Positions 7,388 through 15,470 of a stretch of 64,000 nucleotides of DNA are shown piece after piece (position 1 is the first letter of the stretch; every line of letters begins with the position of its first letter). Position numbers and translations under genes: made by a program. This DNA comes from an uncultured bacterium (GTDB taxonomy: Bacteria; Bacillota; Clostridia; Christensenellales; QALW01). A model generated the notes under the pieces. That model saw only the letters and a program-made list of their open reading frames with translations. It was not told where the DNA came from and searched no databases. The DNA lies in contig CAJMLN010000003.1 of NCBI GenBank assembly GCA_905214315.1, forward strand, positions 16,052 to 80,051. The letters are read 5' to 3'.

Positions 7388-8401
7388 TCAGAATTGATAA
7401 TCTGGGGTAACCGGACGGCCGCAGGAGGAAGAGTCTACAATTGCAAGGCAAACAGCAATGGTTTTCGCGCCCTGAACCGCATCCATCGCGATGGGCAGAT
7501 CGTTTTCAATGGCTTTGGCAAAAATTTCAAATTCTTTGGCCGCATTATGGTTTTTTATTTCCAGCGGAGTAATTTTCGGTTGCTCCTGGATGGAGATGCC
7601 GTCTTCCCCGAGTGTGTAGAGCGTCATATGGTCGGATGTGTTATCGCAGATAATAGTGCCCTTGGTACCATAGAGAAGCGTCCGCATGGTATAGGGGCGT
7701 TTGCAGCCGGTGGAAACAAATACTTTGCCGATAATTTGATTGGGGAATTTTAATACGGCAATTGTTGCGTCGTCATAGGGTACTTGGGGCAGCAGTTTGT
7801 GCGTACCATATGCAAAAACCTCTAAGGGATCGCCTGCATACCAGCGCAGCAGATCGACTGCGTGGCAGCCTCCCCCGATTACGCCGTGGCGGGCAGGATC
7901 GTCACGCCAGCCATGTAGAATTTTAGCATAATCATGCGCGTATTCGGATTCTACATAATACAGTTCGCCGATTGTTCCTGCATCAAGCAGTTCTTTTGCT
8001 TTTATGAAAGCGGGAGTAAACCGGCAGATCTGCCCCACCATAAATTTGACGTCCGGCTTTTGCGCCGCATGGATGATTGCCTGCATGTCCTGACGGGTAA
8101 GGGCAAGGGGCTTTTCACACATTACATGCTTGCCCGCGGCAAGAAATTCCTCGCACATCTGCCGGTGAAGCTGATCAGGCGCGGCGATGATAATAAGGTT
8201 AATTTGCGGGTTTTGTACAAGGGGATGGTAATCTGTAAATTGCTTTTCTGGGGGGATGTTATATTCTGAGCCGACAGAAGCCAGTGTTTTTTCATTGGTA
8301 TCACAGATAGCGGAAATTTCAGCACCATACTGTATGGCGGCGACTAAATGCAGCTTTCCCATAGAAAGCCCTATAACACCTACAGCTAATTTTTTTTTCA
8401 T
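7388..8401 (-). CDS. Gfo/Idh/MocA-family NAD(P)-dependent oxidoreductase
   Basis: A 337-residue protein with an N-terminal Rossmann fold (nucleotide loop G-V-I-G-L-S-M-G near residue 8, a slightly relaxed form of GxGxxG), the family E-K-P motif near residue 95 carrying the catalytic lysine, and a C-terminal alpha/beta domain with the G-G-G-C-H-A-V-D-L-L-R-W motif around residue 175. Family members oxidise or reduce sugars, inositols and related polyols; the substrate is not predictable. GGAGG lies 10 nt before the ATG. It is followed on the same strand only by the gap above, and preceded by a separately promoted transporter. Confidence 0.88.
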   Translation of the reverse strand: MKKKLAVGVIGLSMGKLHLVAAIQYGAEISAICDTNEKTLASVGSEYNIPPEKQFTDYHPLVQNPQINLIIIAAPDQLHRQMCEEFLAAGKHVMCEKPLALTRQDMQAIIHAAQKPDVKFMVGQICRFTPAFIKAKELLDAGTIGELYYVESEYAHDYAKILHGWRDDPARHGVIGGGCHAVDLLRWYAGDPLEVFAYGTHKLLPQVPYDDATIAVLKFPNQIIGKVFVSTGCKRPYTMRTLLYGTKGTIICDNTSDHMTLYTLGEDGISIQEQPKITPLEIKNHNAAKEFEIFAKAIENDLPIAMDAVQGAKTIAVCLAIVDSSSCGRPVTPDYQF

Positions 8402-8516
8402 TTTTAATATACCTCCTTTAAATTAAAACGTCTTTAGAAAATAAGCTTCGTAGCATTCATTTCTATAGGGGGATAAGGGAAGCGGAAAGAACGAAACCTA
8501 TCTTTAAAGTATTGTT

Positions 8517-9398
8517 TTATAATATTGAAATTCCGATCAGTGCCAGGCACATTGCGGCACAGCCGAGCCAGTTTAAAACTGACAATTTCTCTTTAAGAAA
8601 AATGCAGGAAAAAAGTACGCTTAATAAGAGCACGCCGGCATTGTCAAAGGTGTAGAGTATGGTGACATTGATCAGTGGAAGAATATATACCATTAAATTG
8701 ATGGCCAGTGCCACTATAATGGAACAGCTTAACAAATAGATCACAGATTTTTTAGATTGCGCCATGGCAGAGAGAAATTTTTGGGGGGAACGAATCAGCA
8801 AAATAATGGAGGAAATCAGCATTGCGCTCAAATAGGTGACGGCTACCATTTCTTCTTTTTCCGCGGGTGAAGTCAGTTGCTGCTGCACATTTAAAAGCGC
8901 TCCATAAGCGCCGTTAAACAGTGCTAATCCGGCACAGGCAAAAAGGAACATACCTTTTTGGGTAAAAGCGGCCTCTTCTTTTTTTCGGCTGATCATATAT
9001 ACGGAACCTAAAATAATAAGAACAGAACAAATCTTTCCAGCAGAGAGCGCTTCGTGAAAGGCAAATACTGAAACAAGCGAGGGAAGAAGGATTCCTCCAG
9101 CCACCAAAAATACCATTAAAATAGAATATGGGCCGTTTTGTGAGGCTTTGATCAGGCAGGTATTATAACCAACCAGAACTGCGGCATTCAAGATGCCCAG
9201 CAGTATTGTCAGCGGGGATGCGGAAAAGGAAAAACCTGTAAAAATAAAGGAAATCAACGCTACGATTGCTCCGCTGATGATAGTGAAAACCAGTGATGCC
9301 ATATCTGAATTTCCTGGATAATGCTCGGAATATTTCCGGCATAAAAAGGACTGCATTGTATAAAGGAGAATCACGATGGCAATAAAAAATGCGTTCAT
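8517..9398 (-). CDS. DMT-superfamily (EamA) transporter
   Basis: A 293-residue membrane protein with ten predicted transmembrane helices in two fivefold halves. It is typical of the drug/metabolite transporter superfamily; the end of the second half (L-N-W-L-G-C-A-A-M-C-L-A-L-I-G) is characteristic. Substrate unknown. I start it at 9398 (AAAGGA 8 nt upstream) rather than at the upstream in-frame ATG at 9422. It is divergent from the PocR-AraC regulator with 194 nt between them, so that regulator is a candidate controller. Confidence 0.85.
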   Translation of the reverse strand: MNAFFIAIVILLYTMQSFLCRKYSEHYPGNSDMASLVFTIISGAIVALISFIFTGFSFSASPLTILLGILNAAVLVGYNTCLIKASQNGPYSILMVFLVAGGILLPSLVSVFAFHEALSAGKICSVLIILGSVYMISRKKEEAAFTQKGMFLFACAGLALFNGAYGALLNVQQQLTSPAEKEEMVAVTYLSAMLISSIILLIRSPQKFLSAMAQSKKSVIYLLSCSIIVALAINLMVYILPLINVTILYTFDNAGVLLLSVLFSCIFLKEKLSVLNWLGCAAMCLALIGISIL

Positions 9399-9433
9399 AG
9401 AGCAATTCCTTTCTTGATTCATTTGACGGTTTT

Positions 9434-9461
9434 ATTGTAGCAGAACCGTTTTAGAAAACAA
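9434..9461 (-). promoter_or_regulatory. Promoter of the DMT transporter
   Basis: Minus strand -35 TTGTTT (9456-9461), 16-nt spacer and -10 TACAAT (9434-9439). A CGGTT...AACCG inverted repeat (about 9427-9450) overlaps the -10 and could be an operator. Confidence 0.55.
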
Positions 9462-9522
9462 TGAAATATTGAACAAATAATTTGAAGAATCCATAAAAAA
9501 TTGTCTATTGCTTTTAAGAGGA

Positions 9523-9551
9523 TTGTCAGTAATTTTGTTTTATGATACAAT
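9523..9551 (+). promoter_or_regulatory. Promoter of the PocR-AraC regulator
   Basis: Plus strand -35 TTGTCA (9523-9528), 17-nt spacer and -10 TACAAT (9546-9551) preceded by TGA, giving an extended -10. Confidence 0.75.
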
Positions 9552-9592
9552 AAATACACTGAAATATCTTAAAAAATTGGGTGAACGCAAAG

Positions 9593-10423
9593 ATGCTTAC
9601 ACTGGAAAAGCTGTTAGGGGATTTTTATCGAATTTCAGGGATAGGGATTGCCGTTGTGGATAAGCAGTTTCATACGGTATTGATGGAAAGCGGACGGGAC
9701 AGCGAAAGCTTTTGCACAGTGATTCATAAATCCCCCGTCTGTTTGAAAAAGTGCCTGCAATCGGATAAGGAGGCCTTTCATATAGTGGAGAGAAGCCGGG
9801 AGAGGTATGTATATACCTGTCCGTTTGGCTTTACCGAGGTTATGGTACCGATTTTTGATGAGCATTCGGTCGTCGCTTATTTTTTTCTTGTGATGGGATT
9901 GGAAAAGAATGAAAATTCGCTTTTGCCCGTCCGGAAGGCAATGGAATTTTCCAAAGAACTTCGGCCGGAAAAACTGAGAGAGCAGATGAAAAAGGTGCCG
10001 CGCAATGAAGAAAATATCTGGGAAACGTATTTTCATTTGCTTACGGTTATGGCCGAATATATTGGCAGACATCGGCTTCTGCAGGGAAATTACCAAAGTC
10101 TGGGGGAAATAATTAAAAATTATGTGAATAAGAATATTGACAGAAAGATTACTTTGGCAGAGCTGAGCAAAAAGCTGCATCGAAGCATTGTGACTTTAAC
10201 GGAATGCTTCCGGAAGGAATTTGGGGTATCAATTATGCAGTATGTTTTTCAGCGGCGGATGGAGACCGCGCTGCAAATGCTTGGAGAAAGTAAAATTTCT
10301 ATTGGAGAAATTGCATATTCCTGCGGCTTTCAGGACGTGGAGTACTTTTCAAGATGCTTTAAGCACGAATTTGGCTGTCCACCGAGCGTTTGGCGAAAAG
10401 AAAACGGAAAGAGGCACCTGTGA
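9593..10423 (+). CDS. AraC-family regulator with PocR sensory domain
   Basis: A 276-residue transcription factor. Residues 5-150 form a PocR-type ligand-binding domain with the family's conserved cysteines (the F-C-T-V-I-H, C-L-K-K-C and Y-T-C-P-F-G elements). Residues about 175-276 hold the double helix-turn-helix AraC DNA-binding domain, ending F-S-R-C-F-K-H-E-F-G. PocR domains are associated with small organic metabolites such as diols; the ligand here is unknown. I chose the ATG at 9593 because GGGTGA lies 9 nt before it; the GTG at 9581 has no ribosome binding site. Its divergent neighbour, the DMT transporter, is a plausible target. Confidence 0.87.
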   Translation: MLTLEKLLGDFYRISGIGIAVVDKQFHTVLMESGRDSESFCTVIHKSPVCLKKCLQSDKEAFHIVERSRERYVYTCPFGFTEVMVPIFDEHSVVAYFFLVMGLEKNENSLLPVRKAMEFSKELRPEKLREQMKKVPRNEENIWETYFHLLTVMAEYIGRHRLLQGNYQSLGEIIKNYVNKNIDRKITLAELSKKLHRSIVTLTECFRKEFGVSIMQYVFQRRMETALQMLGESKISIGEIAYSCGFQDVEYFSRCFKHEFGCPPSVWRKENGKRHL

Positions 10424-10512
10424 GTTCGCAATATTTACAGTAGACATACTATTTTTAATTTTATAAGGGAGAAAAATGCCGGAAGAATTAAAAAATTTTT
10501 TATATTTTTAAG

Positions 10513-10541
10513 TTGTACTTTTTTTTCAGTTGTAGTATAAT
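10513..10541 (+). promoter_or_regulatory. Promoter of the lipoprotein gene
   Basis: Plus strand -35 TTGTAC (10513-10518), 17-nt spacer and consensus -10 TATAAT (10536-10541). Confidence 0.75.
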
Positions 10542-10575
10542 TGACGCAAATGAATAAGATACGAGGGTGAAAAAA

Positions 10576-11079
10576 ATGAAAAAATACTTTAAATTTGCTG
10601 CGGTGATATCGGTTTTGCTGACAGTATGCCTTTTTTGCGGCTGTTCCTTTTTCAGTGGACTTGGTGCTGCGCAGGAAAAAGAATTTTCAAAGGCGGGCAT
10701 GAGCATTACTCTGACGGATGATTTTACAGAGCAGGATATCGTTTCACAAACGGCGGTCTATGCTTCGGCTAAACATATTGTAATGGCTTTAAAAGAAGAA
10801 TATGCTTTGTTTGAAGAAATCGGCGACAGCCTTTCTTTGCAGGAGTATGCGCAGCTTGTTTGCCAGAATAATGATCTGACGGCCGATATTGAAGAAAAAG
10901 ACGGTTTGGTTTGTTTTGAATATGAGAATGAAGCCAACGGGCGGGATTTTGCTTATTTTGCGGTAGTGCAAAAGGGAACGGATGCATATTGGCTGTTTCA
11001 GTTTTCCTGTGATTCTTCTAATTATGAGGATTCTAAAGAACAGTTTATTGATTGGGCAAAAACGATTCGTTTTGAATAA
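10576..11079 (+). CDS. Small uncharacterised lipoprotein
   Basis: A 167-residue protein with a lipoprotein signal peptide: positively charged start, hydrophobic core, and lipobox L-F-C-G-C with the modified cysteine at residue 23. After cleavage the roughly 145-residue mature part is acidic and of mixed alpha/beta character, with no recognisable catalytic motif. It resembles small secreted Clostridia proteins of unknown function. GAGG lies 9 nt before the ATG at 10576; the in-frame GTG at 10567 overlaps this site. The gene is monocistronic, with its own promoter and terminator. Confidence 0.75.
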   Translation: MKKYFKFAAVISVLLTVCLFCGCSFFSGLGAAQEKEFSKAGMSITLTDDFTEQDIVSQTAVYASAKHIVMALKEEYALFEEIGDSLSLQEYAQLVCQNNDLTADIEEKDGLVCFEYENEANGRDFAYFAVVQKGTDAYWLFQFSCDSSNYEDSKEQFIDWAKTIRFE

Positions 11080-11082
11080 AAT

Positions 11083-11114
11083 AAAATTCCTCTTTATAAA
11101 GAGGAATTTTTTTA
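11083..11114 (+). terminator. Rho-independent terminator after the lipoprotein gene
   Basis: A 13-bp stem (11083-11095 with 11098-11110) runs directly into a T-tract. It is nearly palindromic and could also serve the opposite-strand epimerase gene, which ends about 90 nt away. Confidence 0.85.
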
Positions 11115-11204
11115 TAGGAATTTTGCGCGACAGCGTATGACTTTTTGCCTGTTTTTCATATGCTGGAACGAGCATAGGGCAAAATGTTCTTTAGGCGGCT
11201 TGCT

Positions 11205-12203
11205 TTAAGTCGCTTTTGCACAGGCGGGGCAAAGCCAGGCAACGGTATCTTTTAGGGTCTGAAAGATATCCCGCGGCATATAGCCGAGTTCCGCAGTGGC
11301 TTTGTCATGGGAAAATTTATCGTTGCTGTGCAGCGTATACAGGGAATATTTGGTGTACAGCGGACGCGACTTTGTGATTTTTGCATATAATTTCATAAAG
11401 GGCAACGCTGCCTTTGCCATCCACAGCGGCAGTGTGGGCAGCTTTCTTCCTCCGTGGATACGTTTGAGCATTTTCAAAAGATCCTTGATTTCATAATGAC
11501 GGTTGGAGAGAATATAGCATTCTCCGCTTTTTCCCTTTTCCAGCGCCCGCAGGCAGCCGTCGGCAACATCACGTACGTCAACAAAATCGTAGCCGCCCTT
11601 TACGCAGGCGGGCAGCCGGCCGTGAATATAGTCGTTTACCAGCTGTACCAAATGATTGCCTGAACGGTCATACGGCCCTAAAATGCCGGAGGGGTGTACG
11701 ATTACGGCATTTAGCCCCTCGGCGGCGGCATCAAGTACGGCTTGGGTAGCTTCCGCCTTTGTTTTGGCATAGCCGCCCTCTACCTCGGCTTGTGAAAATT
11801 TTTTGATTTCATGAAGCACAAGGCTGCTGTCTTTTTCGGGAATCGCGTGTACCGAGCTTACATACAGAAGACGTTTTATCGGATATTCCCGGCACAGCTG
11901 CAAAATATTTTTAGTACCGCGCACATTGACGTCATAAAGCACGGGGGAAACCTTTTCTGAAATATCCACAATACCTGCAGTATGAATAACATAAGTTTCA
12001 TACTCTTCACAGCCCTCAAACAGTGGCCGCAGACTTTCCATTTTACGTACATCGCCTTTAATATATTGGGCGTTTTCCAACAGCGGACCTGTTTCATTTT
12101 CTAAAATCAGTCCTTTTATATCAATATCCTTTCCGTTTAACATTCGTATAATCGTATTGCCTAAATGACCGGCAGCGCCTGTAATTAAAAACCGCTTTTT
12201 CAT
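11205..12203 (-). CDS. NAD-dependent epimerase/dehydratase (extended SDR)
   Basis: A 332-residue extended short-chain dehydrogenase. It has the nucleotide loop G-A-A-G-H-L-G at residues 9-15, an S-S-V-H segment near 115, the catalytic Y-A-K-T-K near 145 and the H-P-S-G-I-L-G-P segment near 170. Relatives act on nucleotide sugars, flavonoid-type ketones or 3-beta-hydroxysteroids; the substrate is not determined. AAAGGAG is 12 nt upstream of the ATG. Divergent from the TetR-family gene, with a palindrome between them, so it is probably the regulated partner. Confidence 0.87.
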   Translation of the reverse strand: MKKRFLITGAAGHLGNTIIRMLNGKDIDIKGLILENETGPLLENAQYIKGDVRKMESLRPLFEGCEEYETYVIHTAGIVDISEKVSPVLYDVNVRGTKNILQLCREYPIKRLLYVSSVHAIPEKDSSLVLHEIKKFSQAEVEGGYAKTKAEATQAVLDAAAEGLNAVIVHPSGILGPYDRSGNHLVQLVNDYIHGRLPACVKGGYDFVDVRDVADGCLRALEKGKSGECYILSNRHYEIKDLLKMLKRIHGGRKLPTLPLWMAKAALPFMKLYAKITKSRPLYTKYSLYTLHSNDKFSHDKATAELGYMPRDIFQTLKDTVAWLCPACAKAT

Positions 12204-12261
12204 ATGCTTTACACACTCCTTTCATTTAATGCACAAGGTGTTGATTTTTGTTCCTATATGT

Positions 12262-12290
12262 ATTATACTATAAAAGATGTATATAAGCAA
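12262..12290 (-). promoter_or_regulatory. Promoter of the epimerase gene
   Basis: Minus strand -35 TTGCTT (12285-12290), 17-nt spacer and -10 TATAAT (12262-12267). Confidence 0.7.
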
Positions 12291-12322
12291 CCATCAGATT
12301 CTTTTTGCAAATGCTGTTTCTA

Positions 12323-12344
12323 TACAAATCATACATAGTTTGTA
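12323..12344. promoter_or_regulatory. Candidate TetR operator palindrome
   Basis: TACAAA and TTTGTA half-sites separated by 10 nt, located between the divergent epimerase and TetR genes, 45 nt before the regulator's start. The spacing suits a homodimeric repressor that controls both promoters. Confidence 0.4.
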
Positions 12345-12389
12345 CGGAAAAATCAAAAATCATAAAATTATTTACAAAGGAGAGATTTG

Positions 12390-12992
12390 ATGTCCAAAAA
12401 AGAGAACGATCATCGCGTTAGAGTGACGAATATGCTGATACGCCGCGCCTTTATGGAGCTTTTGAAGCAAAAGCCCCTGCAGAGCATATCGGTAAAAGAG
12501 CTCTGCGAAAAAGCGGAGATCAACCGGGGAACCTTTTATGCGCATTATACAGACGTCTATGATCTTTTAAAAAAGGTGGAAGACGACATGCTGGCGGATT
12601 TTGTGGCCGCGCTGGAGCCGTTGCTGAGTGAAGATGACGGAGAGGTTACTCTTTTGAAAATGACGGCCGGTGTGTTCTGCTGTTTAAAGGAAAACGCGGA
12701 TCTTTGCACGGTTACTTTAGGACCGTACGGGGATAAAAATTTTGCCGCTAGGCTGATTGATATGGGGCGGGAACGGTGTATAGAAAAGTATACCGCGTAT
12801 TTTTCACACGCGGACAGAAAGCAAATCGAGTATTTTTATGCATTTGTCAGCTCAGGCTGTATCGGCTTGCTGGAGAAATGGCTGGAGGAGGGCATGGCAA
12901 CCGGTACGGAGGAGATTGCCGGCATTGCGGAGGGCATTATGATGCATGGCATTGAATTTTTAAAGCTGGCGGAAAAAAAGCCTGAAAAATAA
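12390..12992 (+). CDS. TetR/AcrR-family transcriptional regulator
   Basis: A 200-residue protein with an N-terminal TetR helix-turn-helix (about residues 12-58, ending N-R-G-T-F-Y-A-H-Y-T-D) and an all-helical C-terminal ligand/dimer domain of the TetR_C type common in Clostridia. AGGAG lies 7 nt before the ATG at 12390; the TTG at 12387 is less likely. Probably a repressor of itself and of the divergent epimerase; the inducer is unknown. Confidence 0.87.
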   Translation: MSKKENDHRVRVTNMLIRRAFMELLKQKPLQSISVKELCEKAEINRGTFYAHYTDVYDLLKKVEDDMLADFVAALEPLLSEDDGEVTLLKMTAGVFCCLKENADLCTVTLGPYGDKNFAARLIDMGRERCIEKYTAYFSHADRKQIEYFYAFVSSGCIGLLEKWLEEGMATGTEEIAGIAEGIMMHGIEFLKLAEKKPEK

Positions 12993-13018
12993 CGGGCGGC
13001 AGAAAAGTTTTTTTGCGT

Positions 13019-13036
13019 AAAACCCGGAAGGGTTTT
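13019..13036 (+). terminator. Possible terminator after the TetR gene
   Basis: A 7-bp stem AAAACCC/GGGTTTT around a GGAA tetraloop. The T-run is contained in the stem itself, so termination may be weak. Confidence 0.4.
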
Positions 13037-13069
13037 GCCGGTTTTATAGGTGACTTTTTGCTCTGCCTG

Positions 13070-13078
13070 TGCTATAAT
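13070..13078 (+). promoter_or_regulatory. Extended -10 promoter of pcrA
   Basis: TGC immediately before TATAAT (13073-13078) gives an extended -10 element. No good -35 is visible at 16-18 nt. Confidence 0.55.
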
Positions 13079-13192
13079 ATAAAACAATATCTTGTTTGCT
13101 CAAACAGTGGGGATTCTATCTGTTGGGGTGTGGGGCTGCGGGGCGGTTGTCTTGCAGCGTGGAAGCAGAATTTTAACGTTTGGAGAAATATC

Positions 13193-15466
13193 GTGGCTGA
13201 TTCTTTTATTGAAAATGCAAAATTGAACGACAGGCAGTACCAGGCGGCAGTACATACCGAAGGTCCGTTGCTGATTCTTGCAGGGGCCGGTTCGGGGAAA
13301 ACACGGGTGATTACGCATCGGATCGCGCACCTTATTCTGGATAAACAAATCTCGCCCTGGAGCATTCTGGCCATTACCTTTACCAATAAAGCGGCCAGGG
13401 AGATGAAGGAGCGTATAGAATCGGTCTGCAGCGGCGAGGGGAAGGACGTATGGGTTTCTACCTTTCACTCGGCCTGCGTGCGGATTCTGCGGCGGGAGAT
13501 CGAAGCCCTGGGCTATGGAAGGGAATTTACGATTTACGACGACGACGATCAAAACAAGCTGATTTCTTCTCTGGTGGAAGCGAAAGGGCTTTCGCCGAAG
13601 GAATATCCGGCCAAGGAAATTCGTTTTGTCATCGGAAACGCCAAAAATATAATGCAGACGCCCGCACAGCTGGCAGAGCTGGCGTCGAATCCGCGGGAAG
13701 AGCTCTTTGCGGAGTTTTATGCCGAATATGAAAAAAAGCTGAAGGTAAACAATGCGCTGGATTTTGATGATCTGATTATAAAAACCACCGAGTTGTTCGC
13801 GCAGTTCCCGGAAATTTTGCAGAAATACGCACATCGCTTCCGGTATATCCATGTGGACGAATATCAGGATACCAATATGGCGCAGTATAAGCTGATTCGG
13901 CAGCTGGCGTCGGGCTGGAACAATATCTGCGTGGTAGGCGACGACGATCAGAGCATCTATGGCTGGCGCGGCGCGGATATCCGTAATATTCTTGAATTTG
14001 AAAAGGATTTTGCCAATGCCGCGGTCATTAAGCTGGAGCAGAATTACCGTTCTACCAACAATATTCTGCAGGCGGCCAACACTGTAATTGCCTGGAATAA
14101 AAGCCGTAAGGAAAAAAAACTGTGGTCAGATAAAGGCCAGGGCGATAAAATACGGGTGGAAAATCTTTCGGACGGAAGGGGCGAAGCGGCGTTTGTTGCC
14201 TCGGAAATCCTTTCACAGTATAAAGAAGGGGCAAAGTACAGCGATTTTGCCGTGCTCTACCGTACCAACAGCCAATCCCGTGTGATTGAAGAAATGCTGC
14301 TGGGCAGCGGTATCCCCTATATGGTGTACGGCGGGCAGCCCTTCTACGGCCGTAAGGAAATCAAAGACGCTGTCGCTTATCTGCGCATTATTACCAATCC
14401 CGACGATGAAGTTGCGCTGCGCCGTATTATCAATGTTCCGCGCCGCGGTATCGGGGATTCGGCGGTAAACGAGCTGTTTTCAGTAGCGGTAAAAGCCGGG
14501 GACAGTATGCTGGGCGTAATTTTGAATTGTGAAAGCAGTGCGCTTTCTTCCCGCGTGCGGGGAAGAATCCGGGAATTTTCGGCCTTGGCGGACGAGCTGA
14601 TTACCCAAAGCATGCTGATGCCGCCGAAGGAATTTATTGATTTTATGCTGGAAAAAACAGGGCTTCAGGCAATGTATGAAAAAGAAAACTCCGATGAAGC
14701 GCGCGAACGCCTGGAAAACCTGCAGGAGCTCTCCAACGCGGCGAACACCTATTTTGAGGATAATCCCGAGGCGGGGCTTAGCGATTACCTGATGAATATT
14801 GCCCTGGTTTCGGAGCCGGAGGAGCAGGATTTGTTTGCGTCCTCTGACGGTACGGTATCACTGATGACGCTGCATTCGGCCAAGGGACTTGAGTTTAAAA
14901 ACGTGTTTATCATCGGGATGGAGGAGGGGATTTTTCCGCTTTCCAGAGCCGTGGATGACGCGCTGCAGCTGGAGGAGGAGCGGCGCCTGTGCTATGTGGG
15001 TATGACGCGCGCAATGCGGCGTCTGTATCTGACCCATGTCAATGTGAGAATGCAGTACGGAATGACGAAAATGAATCCGCCCTCCCGCTTTTTGGAAGAG
15101 ATTCCGGGGGAATACTGTGAGTCGCTCCTGCCTAAGCCCATGAGCCTTTTTGAAGGCGGCTATGACCGGTATGAACGGCGGACTCATGCGGAGTTTGTTG
15201 ATTTTCATGAAGAGCCTGCCGAAGGCGGAGCGCGTCCGGCTGATATCGGCAAAAAAATGAGTGTAAATTACGCCCGGCCGGTGCAGACTATTTCTAACGG
15301 GCATTGGTGTCCGGCTATGCGCGTAAGGCATAAGCGCTTTGGCGAGGGCCGTATTATTGCCGTAAAGGGCACGGGGGACGATACGCTTCTGACGGTGGCC
15401 TTTGAGGGCAACGGTGTGAAAAATCTTGTGGCGATATATGCAAATCTGGAAATAGCAGAGGATTGA
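13193..15466 (+). CDS. pcrA: ATP-dependent DNA helicase PcrA (UvrD/Rep family)
   Basis: A 757-residue superfamily 1A helicase that unwinds DNA 3' to 5' in nucleotide excision repair, replication-fork rescue and RecA displacement. Motifs in order: Q motif N-D-R-Q-Y-Q-A-A near residue 13, Walker A A-G-A-G-S-G-K-T near 30, D-E-Y-Q-D near 220, Q-S-I-Y-G-W-R-G-A near 250, and motif VI C-Y-V-G-M-T-R-A near 605. A C-terminal SH3-like segment (V-R-H-K-R-F-G-E-G-R-I) typical of PcrA is present. I start it at GTG 13193 (GGAG 7 nt upstream); the frame runs open 60 codons further but through the promoter. ligA follows after 4 nt, the standard pcrA-ligA pairing. Confidence 0.95.
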   Translation: MADSFIENAKLNDRQYQAAVHTEGPLLILAGAGSGKTRVITHRIAHLILDKQISPWSILAITFTNKAAREMKERIESVCSGEGKDVWVSTFHSACVRILRREIEALGYGREFTIYDDDDQNKLISSLVEAKGLSPKEYPAKEIRFVIGNAKNIMQTPAQLAELASNPREELFAEFYAEYEKKLKVNNALDFDDLIIKTTELFAQFPEILQKYAHRFRYIHVDEYQDTNMAQYKLIRQLASGWNNICVVGDDDQSIYGWRGADIRNILEFEKDFANAAVIKLEQNYRSTNNILQAANTVIAWNKSRKEKKLWSDKGQGDKIRVENLSDGRGEAAFVASEILSQYKEGAKYSDFAVLYRTNSQSRVIEEMLLGSGIPYMVYGGQPFYGRKEIKDAVAYLRIITNPDDEVALRRIINVPRRGIGDSAVNELFSVAVKAGDSMLGVILNCESSALSSRVRGRIREFSALADELITQSMLMPPKEFIDFMLEKTGLQAMYEKENSDEARERLENLQELSNAANTYFEDNPEAGLSDYLMNIALVSEPEEQDLFASSDGTVSLMTLHSAKGLEFKNVFIIGMEEGIFPLSRAVDDALQLEEERRLCYVGMTRAMRRLYLTHVNVRMQYGMTKMNPPSRFLEEIPGEYCESLLPKPMSLFEGGYDRYERRTHAEFVDFHEEPAEGGARPADIGKKMSVNYARPVQTISNGHWCPAMRVRHKRFGEGRIIAVKGTGDDTLLTVAFEGNGVKNLVAIYANLEIAED

Positions 15467-15470
15467 GAGC

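Noticed and set aside
6949..7410. 153-codon plus-strand ORF
   Set aside because: No ribosome binding site, overlaps the end of the opposite oxidoreductase gene, and its translation has no family character.
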